From the NCBI RefSeq assembly GCF_003594935.2, contig NZ_CP043342.1:4092001-4156000 (forward strand): a DNA stretch of 64,000 bases, in the 5' to 3' direction. The position numbers and the translations under genes are program-made. Shown one piece after another: positions 44,552 to 52,240 of this stretch. The notes beneath the pieces were generated by a model. The model was not told the DNA's origin and searched no databases. It was given only the letters and a program-made list of their open reading frames with translations. The stretch is from Enterobacter huaxiensis. Lineage in GTDB: Bacteria; Pseudomonadota; Gammaproteobacteria; Enterobacterales; Enterobacteriaceae. The stretch's first letter is position 1. The number at the start of each line of letters is the position of its first letter.

Positions 44552-44630
44552 TTGCCCGGTGGCGCTTCGCTTACCGGGCCTACAGCTCCTCAACACGTAG
44601 GCCGGGTAAGGCGCAGCCGCCACCCGGCAC
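44552..44630. repeat. REP pair after fhuF
   Basis: Two REP units in opposite orientation (GCCCGGTGGCGCTTCGCTTA and GTAGGCCGGGTAAGGCGCAG with complements) separate fhuF from the convergent EIIC gene. Confidence 0.85.
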
Positions 44631-44637
44631 AAACGAC

Positions 44638-45984
44638 TCAGGCTACCTGCTGATTTTCCTCTTCAGCGTTACGCTGCGCTTCTTCCGCTTCCTGCTCCAG
44701 CAGTTGCTTCTCGTACACCTTAAAGAACGGGAAGTAGATAATGGCCGATACGCAGGCCAGCACTATCACCAGAATAGCGGCACGGAAATCCCAGCCCAGC
44801 GCCCATGCAGCCCCGACCGGCGCCGGTGCCGTCCAAGGCACAACGGAAATCACGCGGCCAATCAAATCTAACTTCATCACTCCCCATGCCAGCACGGCGT
44901 TAACCATTGGCGCCAGCAGGAACGGAATAAAGAACACCGGGTTCATCACAATCGGCGTGCCGAAGATGACGGGTTCGTTGATGTTGAAGAAGCTTGGCAC
45001 CACGCTCAGACGGCCAATCGAACGCAGGTGCGCGGAGCGGCTGCGCAGGTAGCAGATAACCAGCCCCATCGTTGCACCCGAACCGCCGATAACAATAAAG
45101 AACGTCCAGAACGCTTCCATAAAGATGTGCGGCAGCGCCTCCCCGGCGGCAAGCGCAGTCTGGTTTGCCCCCAGGTTTGTCAGCCAGAACATTTGCAGCA
45201 TTCCGGAGACAATTGCCGCACCGTGGATCCCGGCAAACCACAGCAGGTGACCAATCAACACCGCCAGCAGGATAGCAGGCAGGGAGTCAGCGGCGGAAAC
45301 CAGCGGTTTAAAGATAGACATGATGGCCTGCGGGATCAGCATGCCAAACTCAGACTGAATCAACAGGCTCAGCGGGTAAAGCGTCAGCACAACCACCAGC
45401 ACCGGAATCAGCAGGTCAAAGGAGTTTTTGATCATCGGTGGCACCTGGTCAGGCAGGCGAATACCGATGTTGTGCGCCTTCAGAAAACGCATCAATTCAA
45501 CGCAGTAAACGGCCACCAGGATGGCGGTGAAGATCCCCGTCCCGCCCAGGCTATCTACCGGCAGCGTCCCTTTGGTTTTGGGTGCCGCAACCAGCAGAAA
45601 CGCCATCAGCGACAGCATGGCGCACATGAACGGGTCTAACTGATGCGATTTTACATAGTGTTTGCCAAGGTTGTAGGCGATAGCCGCACAGATATAAATG
45701 GACATGATGCCCATGGTCATATCAAACGGGGTGAGGATTTGTCCTTCAAACTGCTTCGCCATGTCCAGCCAGGCGCGAGCGAACCCCCAGGTGGTATCAG
45801 GGGAGAACGGAGGATAAGCGAACACCAACAAAAATGAGCCCACAATCATAAATGGCATCGCGGAAATGAACCCGTCGCGGATTGCCATAACATGACGCTG
45901 GGAGGAGATCCGCCCGGCTATCGGGCTTACGTAATTCTCAACGAAACGAAATATCAGATTGAACGCAGCATGGTTGGCAGACAT
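44638..45984 (-). CDS. PTS EIIC component, lactose/cellobiose family (orphan)
   Basis: The 448-residue protein is an EIIC permease of the lactose/N,N-diacetylchitobiose/cellobiose family, with about ten membrane segments. Family landmarks are FISAMPFMIVGSFLLVF near residue 40, WFAGIHGAAIVSGML, and the sugar-binding region SFFNINEPVIFGTPIVMNP. Residues 425-448 form a Glu-rich coiled tail. No EIIA, EIIB or glycosidase gene is adjacent, so it must borrow partners encoded elsewhere. The ribosome site is AGGAGA. A perfect 21-base palindrome upstream suggests control by a LacI-type repressor. The sugar is not determined. Confidence 0.9.
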   Translation of the reverse strand: MSANHAAFNLIFRFVENYVSPIAGRISSQRHVMAIRDGFISAMPFMIVGSFLLVFAYPPFSPDTTWGFARAWLDMAKQFEGQILTPFDMTMGIMSIYICAAIAYNLGKHYVKSHQLDPFMCAMLSLMAFLLVAAPKTKGTLPVDSLGGTGIFTAILVAVYCVELMRFLKAHNIGIRLPDQVPPMIKNSFDLLIPVLVVVLTLYPLSLLIQSEFGMLIPQAIMSIFKPLVSAADSLPAILLAVLIGHLLWFAGIHGAAIVSGMLQMFWLTNLGANQTALAAGEALPHIFMEAFWTFFIVIGGSGATMGLVICYLRSRSAHLRSIGRLSVVPSFFNINEPVIFGTPIVMNPVFFIPFLLAPMVNAVLAWGVMKLDLIGRVISVVPWTAPAPVGAAWALGWDFRAAILVIVLACVSAIIYFPFFKVYEKQLLEQEAEEAQRNAEEENQQVA

Positions 45985-45997
45985 AGCAGATCTCCTG

Positions 45998-46105
45998 TCA
46001 GACGTTGGTTACGGGCGTATTCGCGCCACACGTTGTGCCATACATCAGCTTCACAACCATGCTGGCTCGGGTACCAGCGGTACTGCTCAGACGGAATGGT
46101 TTCAT
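45998..46105 (-). CDS. Possible short ORF preceding the EIIC gene (perhaps frameshifted)
   Basis: Thirty-five codons starting MKPFRLSSTAGTRAS, with an AGAG ribosome site eight bases before the ATG, end just before the EIIC ribosome site. A second frame over the same bases reads TIPSEQYRWYPSQHGCEADV and VWHNVWREYARNQRLTGDLL; it would be joined to the same ATG by one extra A in the AAA run at 46100-46102. That second frame has more protein-like composition. Neither product is recognised. It could be a small gene, a leader peptide or chance. Confidence 0.35.
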   Translation of the reverse strand: MKPFRLSSTAGTRASMVVKLMYGTTCGANTPVTNV

Positions 46106-46173
46106 AATTTGCTCTTATTATTGGATACAGGGAACGTTACGTACTCAGTATTAATCTATGCTTCACGCTCTGC

Positions 46174-46194
46174 AACCGGTTACTGTAACCGGTT
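46174..46194. promoter_or_regulatory. 21-base perfect palindrome upstream of the EIIC gene
   Basis: AACCGGTTAC-T-GTAACCGGTT is a perfect palindrome about 70 bases before the short ORF. Its CCGGTT/AACCGG arms resemble operators of LacI/GalR-family sugar repressors. It lies between the divergent EIIC and YbaK-like genes and could act on either. Confidence 0.6.
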
Positions 46195-46312
46195 TCCGTG
46201 AATGTGAAGGCGATCCAGAAATCAGCGGAACGGGATATTTGTTACGGAAGAGATATTTACAGAGCATAATTTCTTATGACAGATTACGCAGGATATTTGT
46301 CAGGAGGAAACA

Positions 46313-46771
46313 ATGAGTTTGCAGTCTGTACAGCAGTTTTTTGCCGACAACGCGCCGGATGTCGAAATCATAGAGCTAAGCCAAAGCACCGCGACCGTGG
46401 CCCTTGCTGCTGCTGCTCACAACGTTGAACCGGGTCAAATCGCCAAGACGCTTTCGCTAAAGGTTAAAAATGAGGTCATTCTGGTGGTCGCTAAGGGTGA
46501 CGCGCGCCTGGATAACAAAAAGCTAAAGGACGCATTCGGTGCGAAAGCGCGCATGCTCAGCAGTGATGAAGTCGTAACCGTTACGGGCCATCCCGTCGGA
46601 GGCGTTTGCCCTTTTGGGCTTGAGAACCCGCTTTCGGTTTACTGCGACGTGTCATTGAAACAGTACGCGGAAGTACTGCCCGCTGCCGGGGCCATTCACA
46701 GTGCAGTGCGTATTTCCCCGGACAGAATGGCCGAATTGACCTCAGCGAAATGGGTGGATGTCTGCAGTTGA
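46313..46771 (+). CDS. YbaK/EbsC family protein (aminoacyl-tRNA editing domain)
   Basis: The 152-residue protein is a stand-alone YbaK/ProX-type domain. Family signs are the N-terminal LSQSTATVALAAAAHNVEPG, the IAKTLSLKV segment with its conserved lysine, and TGHPVGGVCPFGL in the active-site loop. Relatives deacylate mischarged tRNA (Ala-, Cys- or Ser-tRNA). It is not E. coli ybaK or proS. The ribosome site AGGAGG is strong. Its specificity cannot be set from sequence alone. A GC hairpin separates it from the convergent bglJ. Confidence 0.85.
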   Translation: MSLQSVQQFFADNAPDVEIIELSQSTATVALAAAAHNVEPGQIAKTLSLKVKNEVILVVAKGDARLDNKKLKDAFGAKARMLSSDEVVTVTGHPVGGVCPFGLENPLSVYCDVSLKQYAEVLPAAGAIHSAVRISPDRMAELTSAKWVDVCS

Positions 46772-46776
46772 TCGCA

Positions 46777-46797
46777 GCGCCAGAATCACTCTGGCGC
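46777..46797. terminator. Hairpin between the YbaK-like gene and bglJ
   Basis: A seven-base perfect stem GCGCCAG/CTGGCGC with a seven-base loop lies between two convergent stops. It lacks a T run, so terminator function is only likely. Confidence 0.45.
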
Positions 46798-46808
46798 ACG
46801 TCGGTCAG

Positions 46809-47495
46809 TCATGAAAATGAGGAAACGTTCAGCACAGAACGACGCGACTCCCAGGCGGGCAGATGAGCCAGAATATCGGCCGCATCCAGTAATCCCACGT
46901 CAGAATTAACGCCCAGCTTAACCATCGCGTTAAATTTATGTGCCCGAATGGTTTTAATATTACGCTCAAGCCGCGCTGCTATTTCAGGGATCGAATAGCC
47001 AGACGACATATAACGCAGAATCGCCCGCTCCGTGGGGCTCAGCATCCGGTTCTGGCTCACATACCAGTGATTGAACATGTTGTCGTTTACCCGGTGCGTT
47101 TCATTGAGCAGCACTATCAGACCTTCCAGCAGTTTCTCAAGCGAAAGCGATTTACTGATAACCCCGTGAAGACGAGAAGGAGAAAGGTGGCTGACCAGCC
47201 TCGCCTCGACCTCTCCAGCCGCCAGCACGATGCGCTGGATATCACCGTGTGAGAATGTCAGATCTCGCAGGTATGCCAGACAATTACGACGTTCCTCGCG
47301 CGCATCGGATAGCGAGTATATAACCGCGTAAAATGAGGTGTGGGAAAGCGCATCTTTGAAGCTATCGAAGCGGCTAAAAAGATGCATTTGAAAACTGCTG
47401 AGCGCGGGCAGAGCAAAAAAATGCTGCAGCCCCACGGCACTCATTGCGCAATTTTCAATGACGGCGATATGTCTTGTTGCAAGGGTCTTTTCCAT
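46809..47495 (-). CDS. bglJ: LuxR-type regulator BglJ
   Basis: BglJ is a NarL-like regulator that in E. coli pairs with RcsB to activate bgl and other H-NS-silenced genes. The 228-residue protein aligns along its length with E. coli BglJ: ENCAMSAVGLQHFF at the N-terminus of a receiver-like domain that lacks the full acidic pocket, then LSPTERAILRYMSSGYSIPE and NIKTIRAHKFNAMVKLGVNS of the helix-turn-helix. Its start lies 55 bases inside the end of yjjQ, so the two are co-expressed. Confidence 0.9.
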   Translation of the reverse strand: MEKTLATRHIAVIENCAMSAVGLQHFFALPALSSFQMHLFSRFDSFKDALSHTSFYAVIYSLSDAREERRNCLAYLRDLTFSHGDIQRIVLAAGEVEARLVSHLSPSRLHGVISKSLSLEKLLEGLIVLLNETHRVNDNMFNHWYVSQNRMLSPTERAILRYMSSGYSIPEIAARLERNIKTIRAHKFNAMVKLGVNSDVGLLDAADILAHLPAWESRRSVLNVSSFS

Positions 47496-48178
47496 TCATC
47501 AAAATCTCCATAGGCCGACATTAAACTCAGTTCCCGCATTCCCTGGGTACTGCTGATCCACGCATACATATCGGCGTTGCTGCGCAGGGATAACCGCCGC
47601 ATCGCACTGTTTTTCTGCGCACTGATCGTTTTATTACTTTTCTTCAATAACGTAGCGATCTGATTAATGCCCCACCCTTTTCCCAGCAGCCGTAATACTT
47701 TGCGCTCTGAATGAGTGAGTGCGATAAAATTCTCAGTCTCTTCGTCCAAATCGGGTCTTTCTGGCATTAATAAGGTCTGGCTGATCCGTTCGGCACGTTC
47801 GCTACCGGCTCGAATAGCGCTTATCACGCCCTCAATGGGCTCCATATCTGAAAGCAATGTACTTTCAGGGCGCATAAGCAGCTCGATCGCCAACGGGTAG
47901 AGAGGACGAGAGACTAAAAATATCCAGTGAACATCCCGGTACTGATTGAGCAGCCCGTAATATTGCTCAAGCGTGCCACGCGGATTTCGGTAATCACCTG
48001 AAATATCGGCAATGATTACCCCAGCACGGCGTAACTGCAGCAGCGTTAGCTCCTGTATAGAGCGACAATAGGTCATCTCATAGTCAGGGAAATGACGCGT
48101 CATCACCCCGCCTAGCCCGGCCTGCATCACCGGTACCTTACTTATTACAACTCCGTGTTTACCCTCTAACGGCAACAT
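47441..48178 (-). CDS. yjjQ: LuxR-type regulator YjjQ
   Basis: YjjQ is a NarL-like DNA-binding protein; the E. coli protein represses flagellar and capsule-related genes. The 245 residues align with it: GVVISKVPVMQAGLGGVMTRHFP at the start of a receiver-like domain without a clear phosphorylation Asp pocket, and the helix-turn-helix LTHSERKVLRLLGKGWGINQ with KSNKTISAQKNSAMRRLSLR. It leads the yjjQ-bglJ operon. The long AT-rich stretch before it fits silencing by H-NS, as known in E. coli. Confidence 0.9.
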   Translation of the reverse strand: MLPLEGKHGVVISKVPVMQAGLGGVMTRHFPDYEMTYCRSIQELTLLQLRRAGVIIADISGDYRNPRGTLEQYYGLLNQYRDVHWIFLVSRPLYPLAIELLMRPESTLLSDMEPIEGVISAIRAGSERAERISQTLLMPERPDLDEETENFIALTHSERKVLRLLGKGWGINQIATLLKKSNKTISAQKNSAMRRLSLRSNADMYAWISSTQGMRELSLMSAYGDFDEWKRPLQQDISPSLKIAQ

Positions 48179-48590
48179 AGAACCTCCGAGTCCATTCTTC
48201 TTTTACTAAATAGCGTTCAAACGCATCTTGATAAGATATATTCCATCCCTGAGCGCAAACGGATTAATTCTGCCCGATGTTGAGAATATCTTGATATGAT
48301 TAAGAAATACCCAAAACGGCGTTAATATCTCATAAATGACAATCAAATTTAATTGCATCGACCTGAAAAGAACGAAAACATAAAATTAGAAATACTTAAT
48401 ATATAAACGCTATATTTTATTTTTAACCATTCATGCAATTAATATATTCACGTTTTCCCTTTCGTCAGCAGATATCCGCCTGTTTGCATAAAGCTTGATC
48501 TAACCCAGAGCAAGAGAGCGTACATTTTGTGCTAAAAGTAAGCATTCTGAGCCTACAGGCAGGCTTTTCACCTTCTTTTCAGGGCAAGAC
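48179..48590. other. AT-rich divergent control region of yjjQ-bglJ and yjjP
   Basis: No gene was found. The first 270 bases on the yjjQ side are strongly AT rich (for example ATTAGAAATACTTAATATATAA near 48390), unlike the coding regions on either side, as expected for an H-NS-bound promoter. The part next to yjjP is normal in composition. Confidence 0.6.
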
Positions 48591-49367
48591 ATGCAGGCAG
48601 ATCGGTCAACGCAGCGTGCCGCTACGCGGCTATGCATTCAGTGCGGGCTTTTTCTCTTACAGCACGGTGCGGAAAGCGCGCTGGTCGAGGAGCTTTCAAC
48701 GCGTCTTGGGGTCGCGCTGGGGATGGACAGCGTTGAAAGTTCCATCTCGTCAAACGCCATTGTCCTCACCACCATTAAAGACGGTCAGTGCCTGACCTCC
48801 ACGCGCAAGAACCACGATCGCGGCATCAATATGCACGTCGTCACGGAGGTACAGCATATTGTCATTATGGCGGAGCACAGGCTCCTTGACCTGAAGGATA
48901 TCGATAAACGCTTCAACCAAATCAAACCGTTACGTTATCCGCGGTGGCTGGTGGTCCTGATGGTGGGGCTCTCCTGCGCCTGTTTCTGTAAGCTGAATCA
49001 GGGCGGCTGGGACGGAGCAGCCATAACGTTTTTGGCCAGCGGCATCGCCATGTACGTTCGCCAGCTTCTGACCCACCGGCAGCTGCACCCGCAAATCAAT
49101 TTCTGCGCTACCGCGTTTGTTGCCACGACGGTTTCTGGCCTGCTGTTGCGCCTGCCGCAGTTTGCCAGCACGCCCACCGTCGCCATGGCCGCCAGCGTGC
49201 TTTTGCTGGTACCCGGCTTTCCGTTGATTAACGCCGTTGCCGACATGTTCAAAGGACACATTAATACCGGGCTGGCGCGCTGGGCGATCGCCAGCCTTCT
49301 GACGCTGGCCACCTGTATCGGCGTGGTGATGGCGATGACGCTGTGGGGGTTACGCGGATGGGCGTGA
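48591..49367 (+). CDS. yjjP: ThrE-family exporter large subunit YjjP
   Basis: The 258-residue protein aligns with E. coli YjjP. The N-terminal cytoplasmic domain reads RLCIQCGLFLLQHGAESALV and SSISSNAIVLTTIKDG (ThrE/DUF1212), then five membrane segments follow from about residue 120 (VVLMVGLSCACFCKL and on to LLTLATCIGVVMAMTLWGL). With YjjB it forms a split ThrE-type transporter, reported in E. coli to export succinate. yjjB starts ten bases before its stop. Confidence 0.92.
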   Translation: MQADRSTQRAATRLCIQCGLFLLQHGAESALVEELSTRLGVALGMDSVESSISSNAIVLTTIKDGQCLTSTRKNHDRGINMHVVTEVQHIVIMAEHRLLDLKDIDKRFNQIKPLRYPRWLVVLMVGLSCACFCKLNQGGWDGAAITFLASGIAMYVRQLLTHRQLHPQINFCATAFVATTVSGLLLRLPQFASTPTVAMAASVLLLVPGFPLINAVADMFKGHINTGLARWAIASLLTLATCIGVVMAMTLWGLRGWA

Positions 49368-49831
49368 TTGAATTAGTGCTCGCACTGGCGCAGGACATGC
49401 TCCTGGCCGCCATTCCCGCCGTCGGCTTTGCGATGGTCTTCAACGTGCCACAGCGCGCACTGCCCTGGTGTGCGCTGCTGGGTGCAATTGGCCACGGTTC
49501 GCGAATGGTGATGATGACGGCAGGTTTTAATATCGAGTGGTCGACGTTTATGGCTTCGATGCTGGTGGGCTGCATTGGCATTCAGTGGTCGCGCTGGTAT
49601 CTGGCGCATCCGAAGGTGTTCACCGTCGCCGCCGTTATTCCCATGTTTCCAGGCATCTCCGCCTATACGGCCATGATTTCAGCGGTGAAGATCGGCCATT
49701 TTGGCTACAGCGAGCCGCAGATGATCCTTCTGCTGAGTAACTTTCTGAAGGCCTCTTCCATTGTCGGGGCTCTTTCCATCGGGCTGTCTATCCCCGGTTT
49801 GTGGCTGTATCGCAAACGCCCACGCGTTTGA
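49358..49831 (+). CDS. yjjB: ThrE-family exporter small subunit YjjB
   Basis: The start MGVIELVLALAQDMLLAAIP gives 157 residues, equal to E. coli YjjB (DUF3815). It has four or five membrane segments, with the conserved GHGSRM and AVIPMFPGISAYTAM motifs that correspond to the C-terminal part of one-piece ThrE transporters. It overlaps the end of yjjP by ten bases, so the two parts should be made in equal amounts and assemble in the inner membrane. Confidence 0.92.
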   Translation: MGVIELVLALAQDMLLAAIPAVGFAMVFNVPQRALPWCALLGAIGHGSRMVMMTAGFNIEWSTFMASMLVGCIGIQWSRWYLAHPKVFTVAAVIPMFPGISAYTAMISAVKIGHFGYSEPQMILLLSNFLKASSIVGALSIGLSIPGLWLYRKRPRV

Positions 49832-49898
49832 TATTTGTGTTATTTCGCTGCCGTGGGGATAATCCCCTCTTTCCGTTTGGTGACGATAAGGAAAGGAT

Positions 49899-50540
49899 GT
49901 GGCTAACCCTGGCAGCGAACACCCCGAGTACCATGACGAATCCAGCCTGAAGGATAAAATATTTCAGAGCGCGATCGCCCTGTTTGCCGAGTATGGGCTA
50001 AACGGTGCCCGCATGGAGCAAATCGCCGAGAAAGCAGGCACCACCAAGCGGATGGTGGTGTATCACTTTAAGAATAAAGAGAACCTGTACCTTCTGGCTC
50101 TTGAGTACGTTTACACCCAAATCCGCGCCAGCGAGAAACAGCTGAGCCTTGCCGGCATGCCGCCTGTCGAAGCACTGGTGCATCTGGTTGAAGCCACCTT
50201 TGACTACCATGCCGACCACCCGGACTACATTCGCATCATCTGCATGGAAAACATGCAGCGCGGTCGCTTTATGCAGCAGTCCAGCTACCTGCGCCAGGTC
50301 AACCGCAGCGCGCTGGAACTGCTGGAAGCCATCCTCCAGCGGGGGAAAGAGAAGCAGTTATTCAACCAGACGGTCGATGCGCGCGACCTTCACCGCCTGA
50401 TCAGCAGCTTCAGCTTCCACTACGTCGCCAACAGCTACACGTTTACCCTGCTCTTTGAGGACGGCGCGGACGAAGCGGCGCAGCGCCAGCACTACCGAAA
50501 AATGGCGGTTCAGGTGGCACTTCGCTACACCTGCCCATAA
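49899..50540 (+). CDS. TetR/AcrR family transcriptional regulator
   Basis: A 213-residue TetR-type repressor. Residues 17-63 form the helix-turn-helix domain (KDKIFQSAIALFAEYGLNGA, QIAEKAGTTKRMVVYHFKNK); the C-terminal domain contains HADHPDYIRIICMENMQRGR, similar to the RutR/YcdC-like group. The GTG start follows AAGGAAAGGA. It lies 67 bases after yjjB and 41 before ohrR on the same strand; its target is unknown. E. coli K-12 has no gene here. Confidence 0.87.
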   Translation: MANPGSEHPEYHDESSLKDKIFQSAIALFAEYGLNGARMEQIAEKAGTTKRMVVYHFKNKENLYLLALEYVYTQIRASEKQLSLAGMPPVEALVHLVEATFDYHADHPDYIRIICMENMQRGRFMQQSSYLRQVNRSALELLEAILQRGKEKQLFNQTVDARDLHRLISSFSFHYVANSYTFTLLFEDGADEAAQRQHYRKMAVQVALRYTCP

Positions 50541-50553
50541 AATAGCTTGCAAT

Positions 50554-50575
50554 TATATTGCGCACTATTTATATT
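50554..50575 (+). promoter_or_regulatory. Candidate OhrR site at ohrR
   Basis: TATATTGCGCACTATTTATATT directly precedes the ohrR start and shares TATAT-GC-C-CTATTTA with the region before ohr, as expected for a repressor acting on both. This is inferred from the shared bases only. Confidence 0.5.
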
Positions 50576-50581
50576 CATCTC

Positions 50582-51034
50582 ATGAACGCAAAAACGAACG
50601 ACACCACCGCCGCGCTCCTGCTGGATAACCAGCTCTGTTTTGCCCTCTACTCGGCAAACCTGGCGCTCAACAAGCTGTACCGGCAACTGCTGGCACCGCT
50701 GAACCTGACCTACCCGCAATACCTCGTCATGCTGGTGCTGTGGGAGCAGGACGACGTCACGGTGTCGGACATCGGCGAACGCCTGTTTCTTGACTCCGCC
50801 ACGCTGACGCCGCTGTTGAAGCGTCTCGAAAGCGCCGGGCTGATCCTGCGTCAGCGCTCCCGTAAAGACGAGCGCCAGGTCGCAGTCACCCTGAGCGATG
50901 CGGGGCGTGCGCTTCAGCAGCAGGCGGTTGGGATCCCCCACGCGGTAGGATGTGCAGCGCAGTGTGATACCGACACGATGCTGGCCCTTAAGCAGCAGCT
51001 CGAACATTTGCGTCAACAGTTACACCGCGCGTAA
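50582..51034 (+). CDS. ohrR: Organic hydroperoxide-sensing repressor OhrR (MarR family)
   Basis: The 150-residue MarR-type protein has the N-terminal redox cysteine, Cys19, in DNQLCFALYSANLALNKLYR, the hallmark of OhrR, and a winged helix with LFLDSATLTPLLKRLESAGL and RSRKDERQVAVTLSDAG. Organic peroxides oxidise the cysteine and release the repressor from ohr. Extra cysteines near the C-terminus (VGCAAQC) might form a disulfide with it, as in two-Cys OhrR. I chose the start with the clean N-terminus over one eight codons upstream. ohr follows by 83 bases. Confidence 0.92.
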   Translation: MNAKTNDTTAALLLDNQLCFALYSANLALNKLYRQLLAPLNLTYPQYLVMLVLWEQDDVTVSDIGERLFLDSATLTPLLKRLESAGLILRQRSRKDERQVAVTLSDAGRALQQQAVGIPHAVGCAAQCDTDTMLALKQQLEHLRQQLHRA

Positions 51035-51065
51035 AGCTATACTTTACGCGTTATTATTACCCATA

Positions 51066-51095
51066 TATATCGCACGCTATTTAATAGCATATATA
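51066..51095 (+). promoter_or_regulatory. Candidate OhrR operator before ohr
   Basis: A perfect 13-base palindrome GCTATTTAATAGC (51076-51088) is flanked by ATATAT on both sides, 30 bases before ohr. Its left part repeats the motif found before ohrR. Confidence 0.55.
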
Positions 51096-51117
51096 AACGT
51101 AAGATGAGGAACCTGCC

Positions 51118-51546
51118 ATGTCTTTAGAAAAAGTTGTCTACACTGCCAAAGCAAAAGCAACCGGAGGCCGTGACGGCCGCGCCACCTCTTCCGATGGCGT
51201 TCTGGACGTTAAGCTGGGTGTGCCAAAAGAGATGGGCGGCATGGGTGGCGACGTCACCAACCCGGAACAGCTGTTCGCCGCGGGCTACTCGGCCTGCTTC
51301 CTGGGTGCGATGAAGTTCGTGGCCGCACGCGACAAATTCTCCCTGCCGAAAGATGCCTTTATTGAAGGCGAAGTGGGTATCGGCCCGCTGCCAACCGGTT
51401 TTGGTATTGAAGCAAAGCTGAATATTCACGTAGAAGGGATGGATGCAGCCGAAGCTAAAAAACTGGTGGATGCGGCACACATCGTCTGCCCGTACTCCAA
51501 CGCCACGCGCGGCAATATCGACGTTACGCTGAACATCATCGCGTGA
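51118..51546 (+). CDS. ohr: Organic hydroperoxide resistance protein Ohr
   Basis: Ohr is a lipoyl-dependent thiol peroxidase that reduces organic hydroperoxides. The 142-residue protein has the two catalytic cysteines, Cys60 in GYSACFLGAMKF and Cys124 in AHIVCPYSNATRG, and the family start KVVYTAKAKATGGRDGRA. It follows its likely repressor ohrR. E. coli K-12 has OsmC but no ohr at this place. Confidence 0.96.
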   Translation: MSLEKVVYTAKAKATGGRDGRATSSDGVLDVKLGVPKEMGGMGGDVTNPEQLFAAGYSACFLGAMKFVAARDKFSLPKDAFIEGEVGIGPLPTGFGIEAKLNIHVEGMDAAEAKKLVDAAHIVCPYSNATRGNIDVTLNIIA

Positions 51547-51550
51547 TAAA

Positions 51551-51617
51551 TGCCTGATGGCGCTGTGCTTATCAGGCCTACAAATGTAGCCCCGGTAAGC
51601 GCAGCGCCACCGGGGAA
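51551..51617. repeat. REP pair between ohr and dnaT
   Basis: Two divergent REP-like units (GCCTGATGGCGCTGTGCTTA and GTAGCCCCGGTAAGCGCAGC with complements) follow the ohr stop. Confidence 0.8.
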
Positions 51618-51694
51618 ATCCCCTCCATTCCCTCCTCCTCTCTGTGCTACCATAAGCCCCTATCACGCCCGTAGTAATCAGCAGAGAAAGTGTT

Positions 51695-52240
51695 ATGTCC
51701 TCCAGAATCCTGACAACCAGCATCGCTGGCATTGATGCCTTTATGCGTGACCCGCGCGGCGTGCTGAGCAATGCCGAAGGCGGTACGATCGCCGTGTTTG
51801 CCGACAACGCCCCGGCGTTTTACGCAATCACGCCGGAGCGTCTGGCGCAGCTTCTGGATATCGAAGCGCGCCTGTCGCGCCCGGCAAGCGATGTCACCCT
51901 GGATAACCAGTTCTTCGACGAACCGGGTAACGCGCCCGTGGCCGTGCCGATGGGAAAATTCCCGATGTACGCTGGCTGGCAGCCGGACGCCGATTTTCAG
52001 CGTCAGGCAGCCTTATGGGGCATCGCACTCTCGCAGCCCGTTACGCCCGAAGAGCTGGCCGCATTTACCGCGTACTGGCAGGCTGAAGGCAAAGTGTTCC
52101 ACCATGTTCAATGGCAGCAAAAGCTGGCGCGCAGCATTCAAATTAACCGCGCCAGCAATAATGGCCAGCCCAAGCGCGATATCAACGCGTTTTCAGAACC
52201 GGATAAACAGATCCCTAACGGATTCCGAGGTGCGAAATGA
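51695..52240 (+). CDS. dnaT: Primosomal protein DnaT
   Basis: DnaT acts with PriA, PriB and PriC to reload the replicative helicase at stalled forks. The 181-residue protein resembles E. coli DnaT: SSRILTTSIAGIDAFMRDPR at the N-terminal oligomerisation region, FADNAPAFYAITPERLAQLL, and the conserved ssDNA-binding part FPMYAGWQPDADFQRQAALW through AYWQAEGKVFHHVQWQQKLA. Its stop overlaps the dnaC start in ATGA, so the two are translationally coupled. Confidence 0.95.
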   Translation: MSSRILTTSIAGIDAFMRDPRGVLSNAEGGTIAVFADNAPAFYAITPERLAQLLDIEARLSRPASDVTLDNQFFDEPGNAPVAVPMGKFPMYAGWQPDADFQRQAALWGIALSQPVTPEELAAFTAYWQAEGKVFHHVQWQQKLARSIQINRASNNGQPKRDINAFSEPDKQIPNGFRGAK

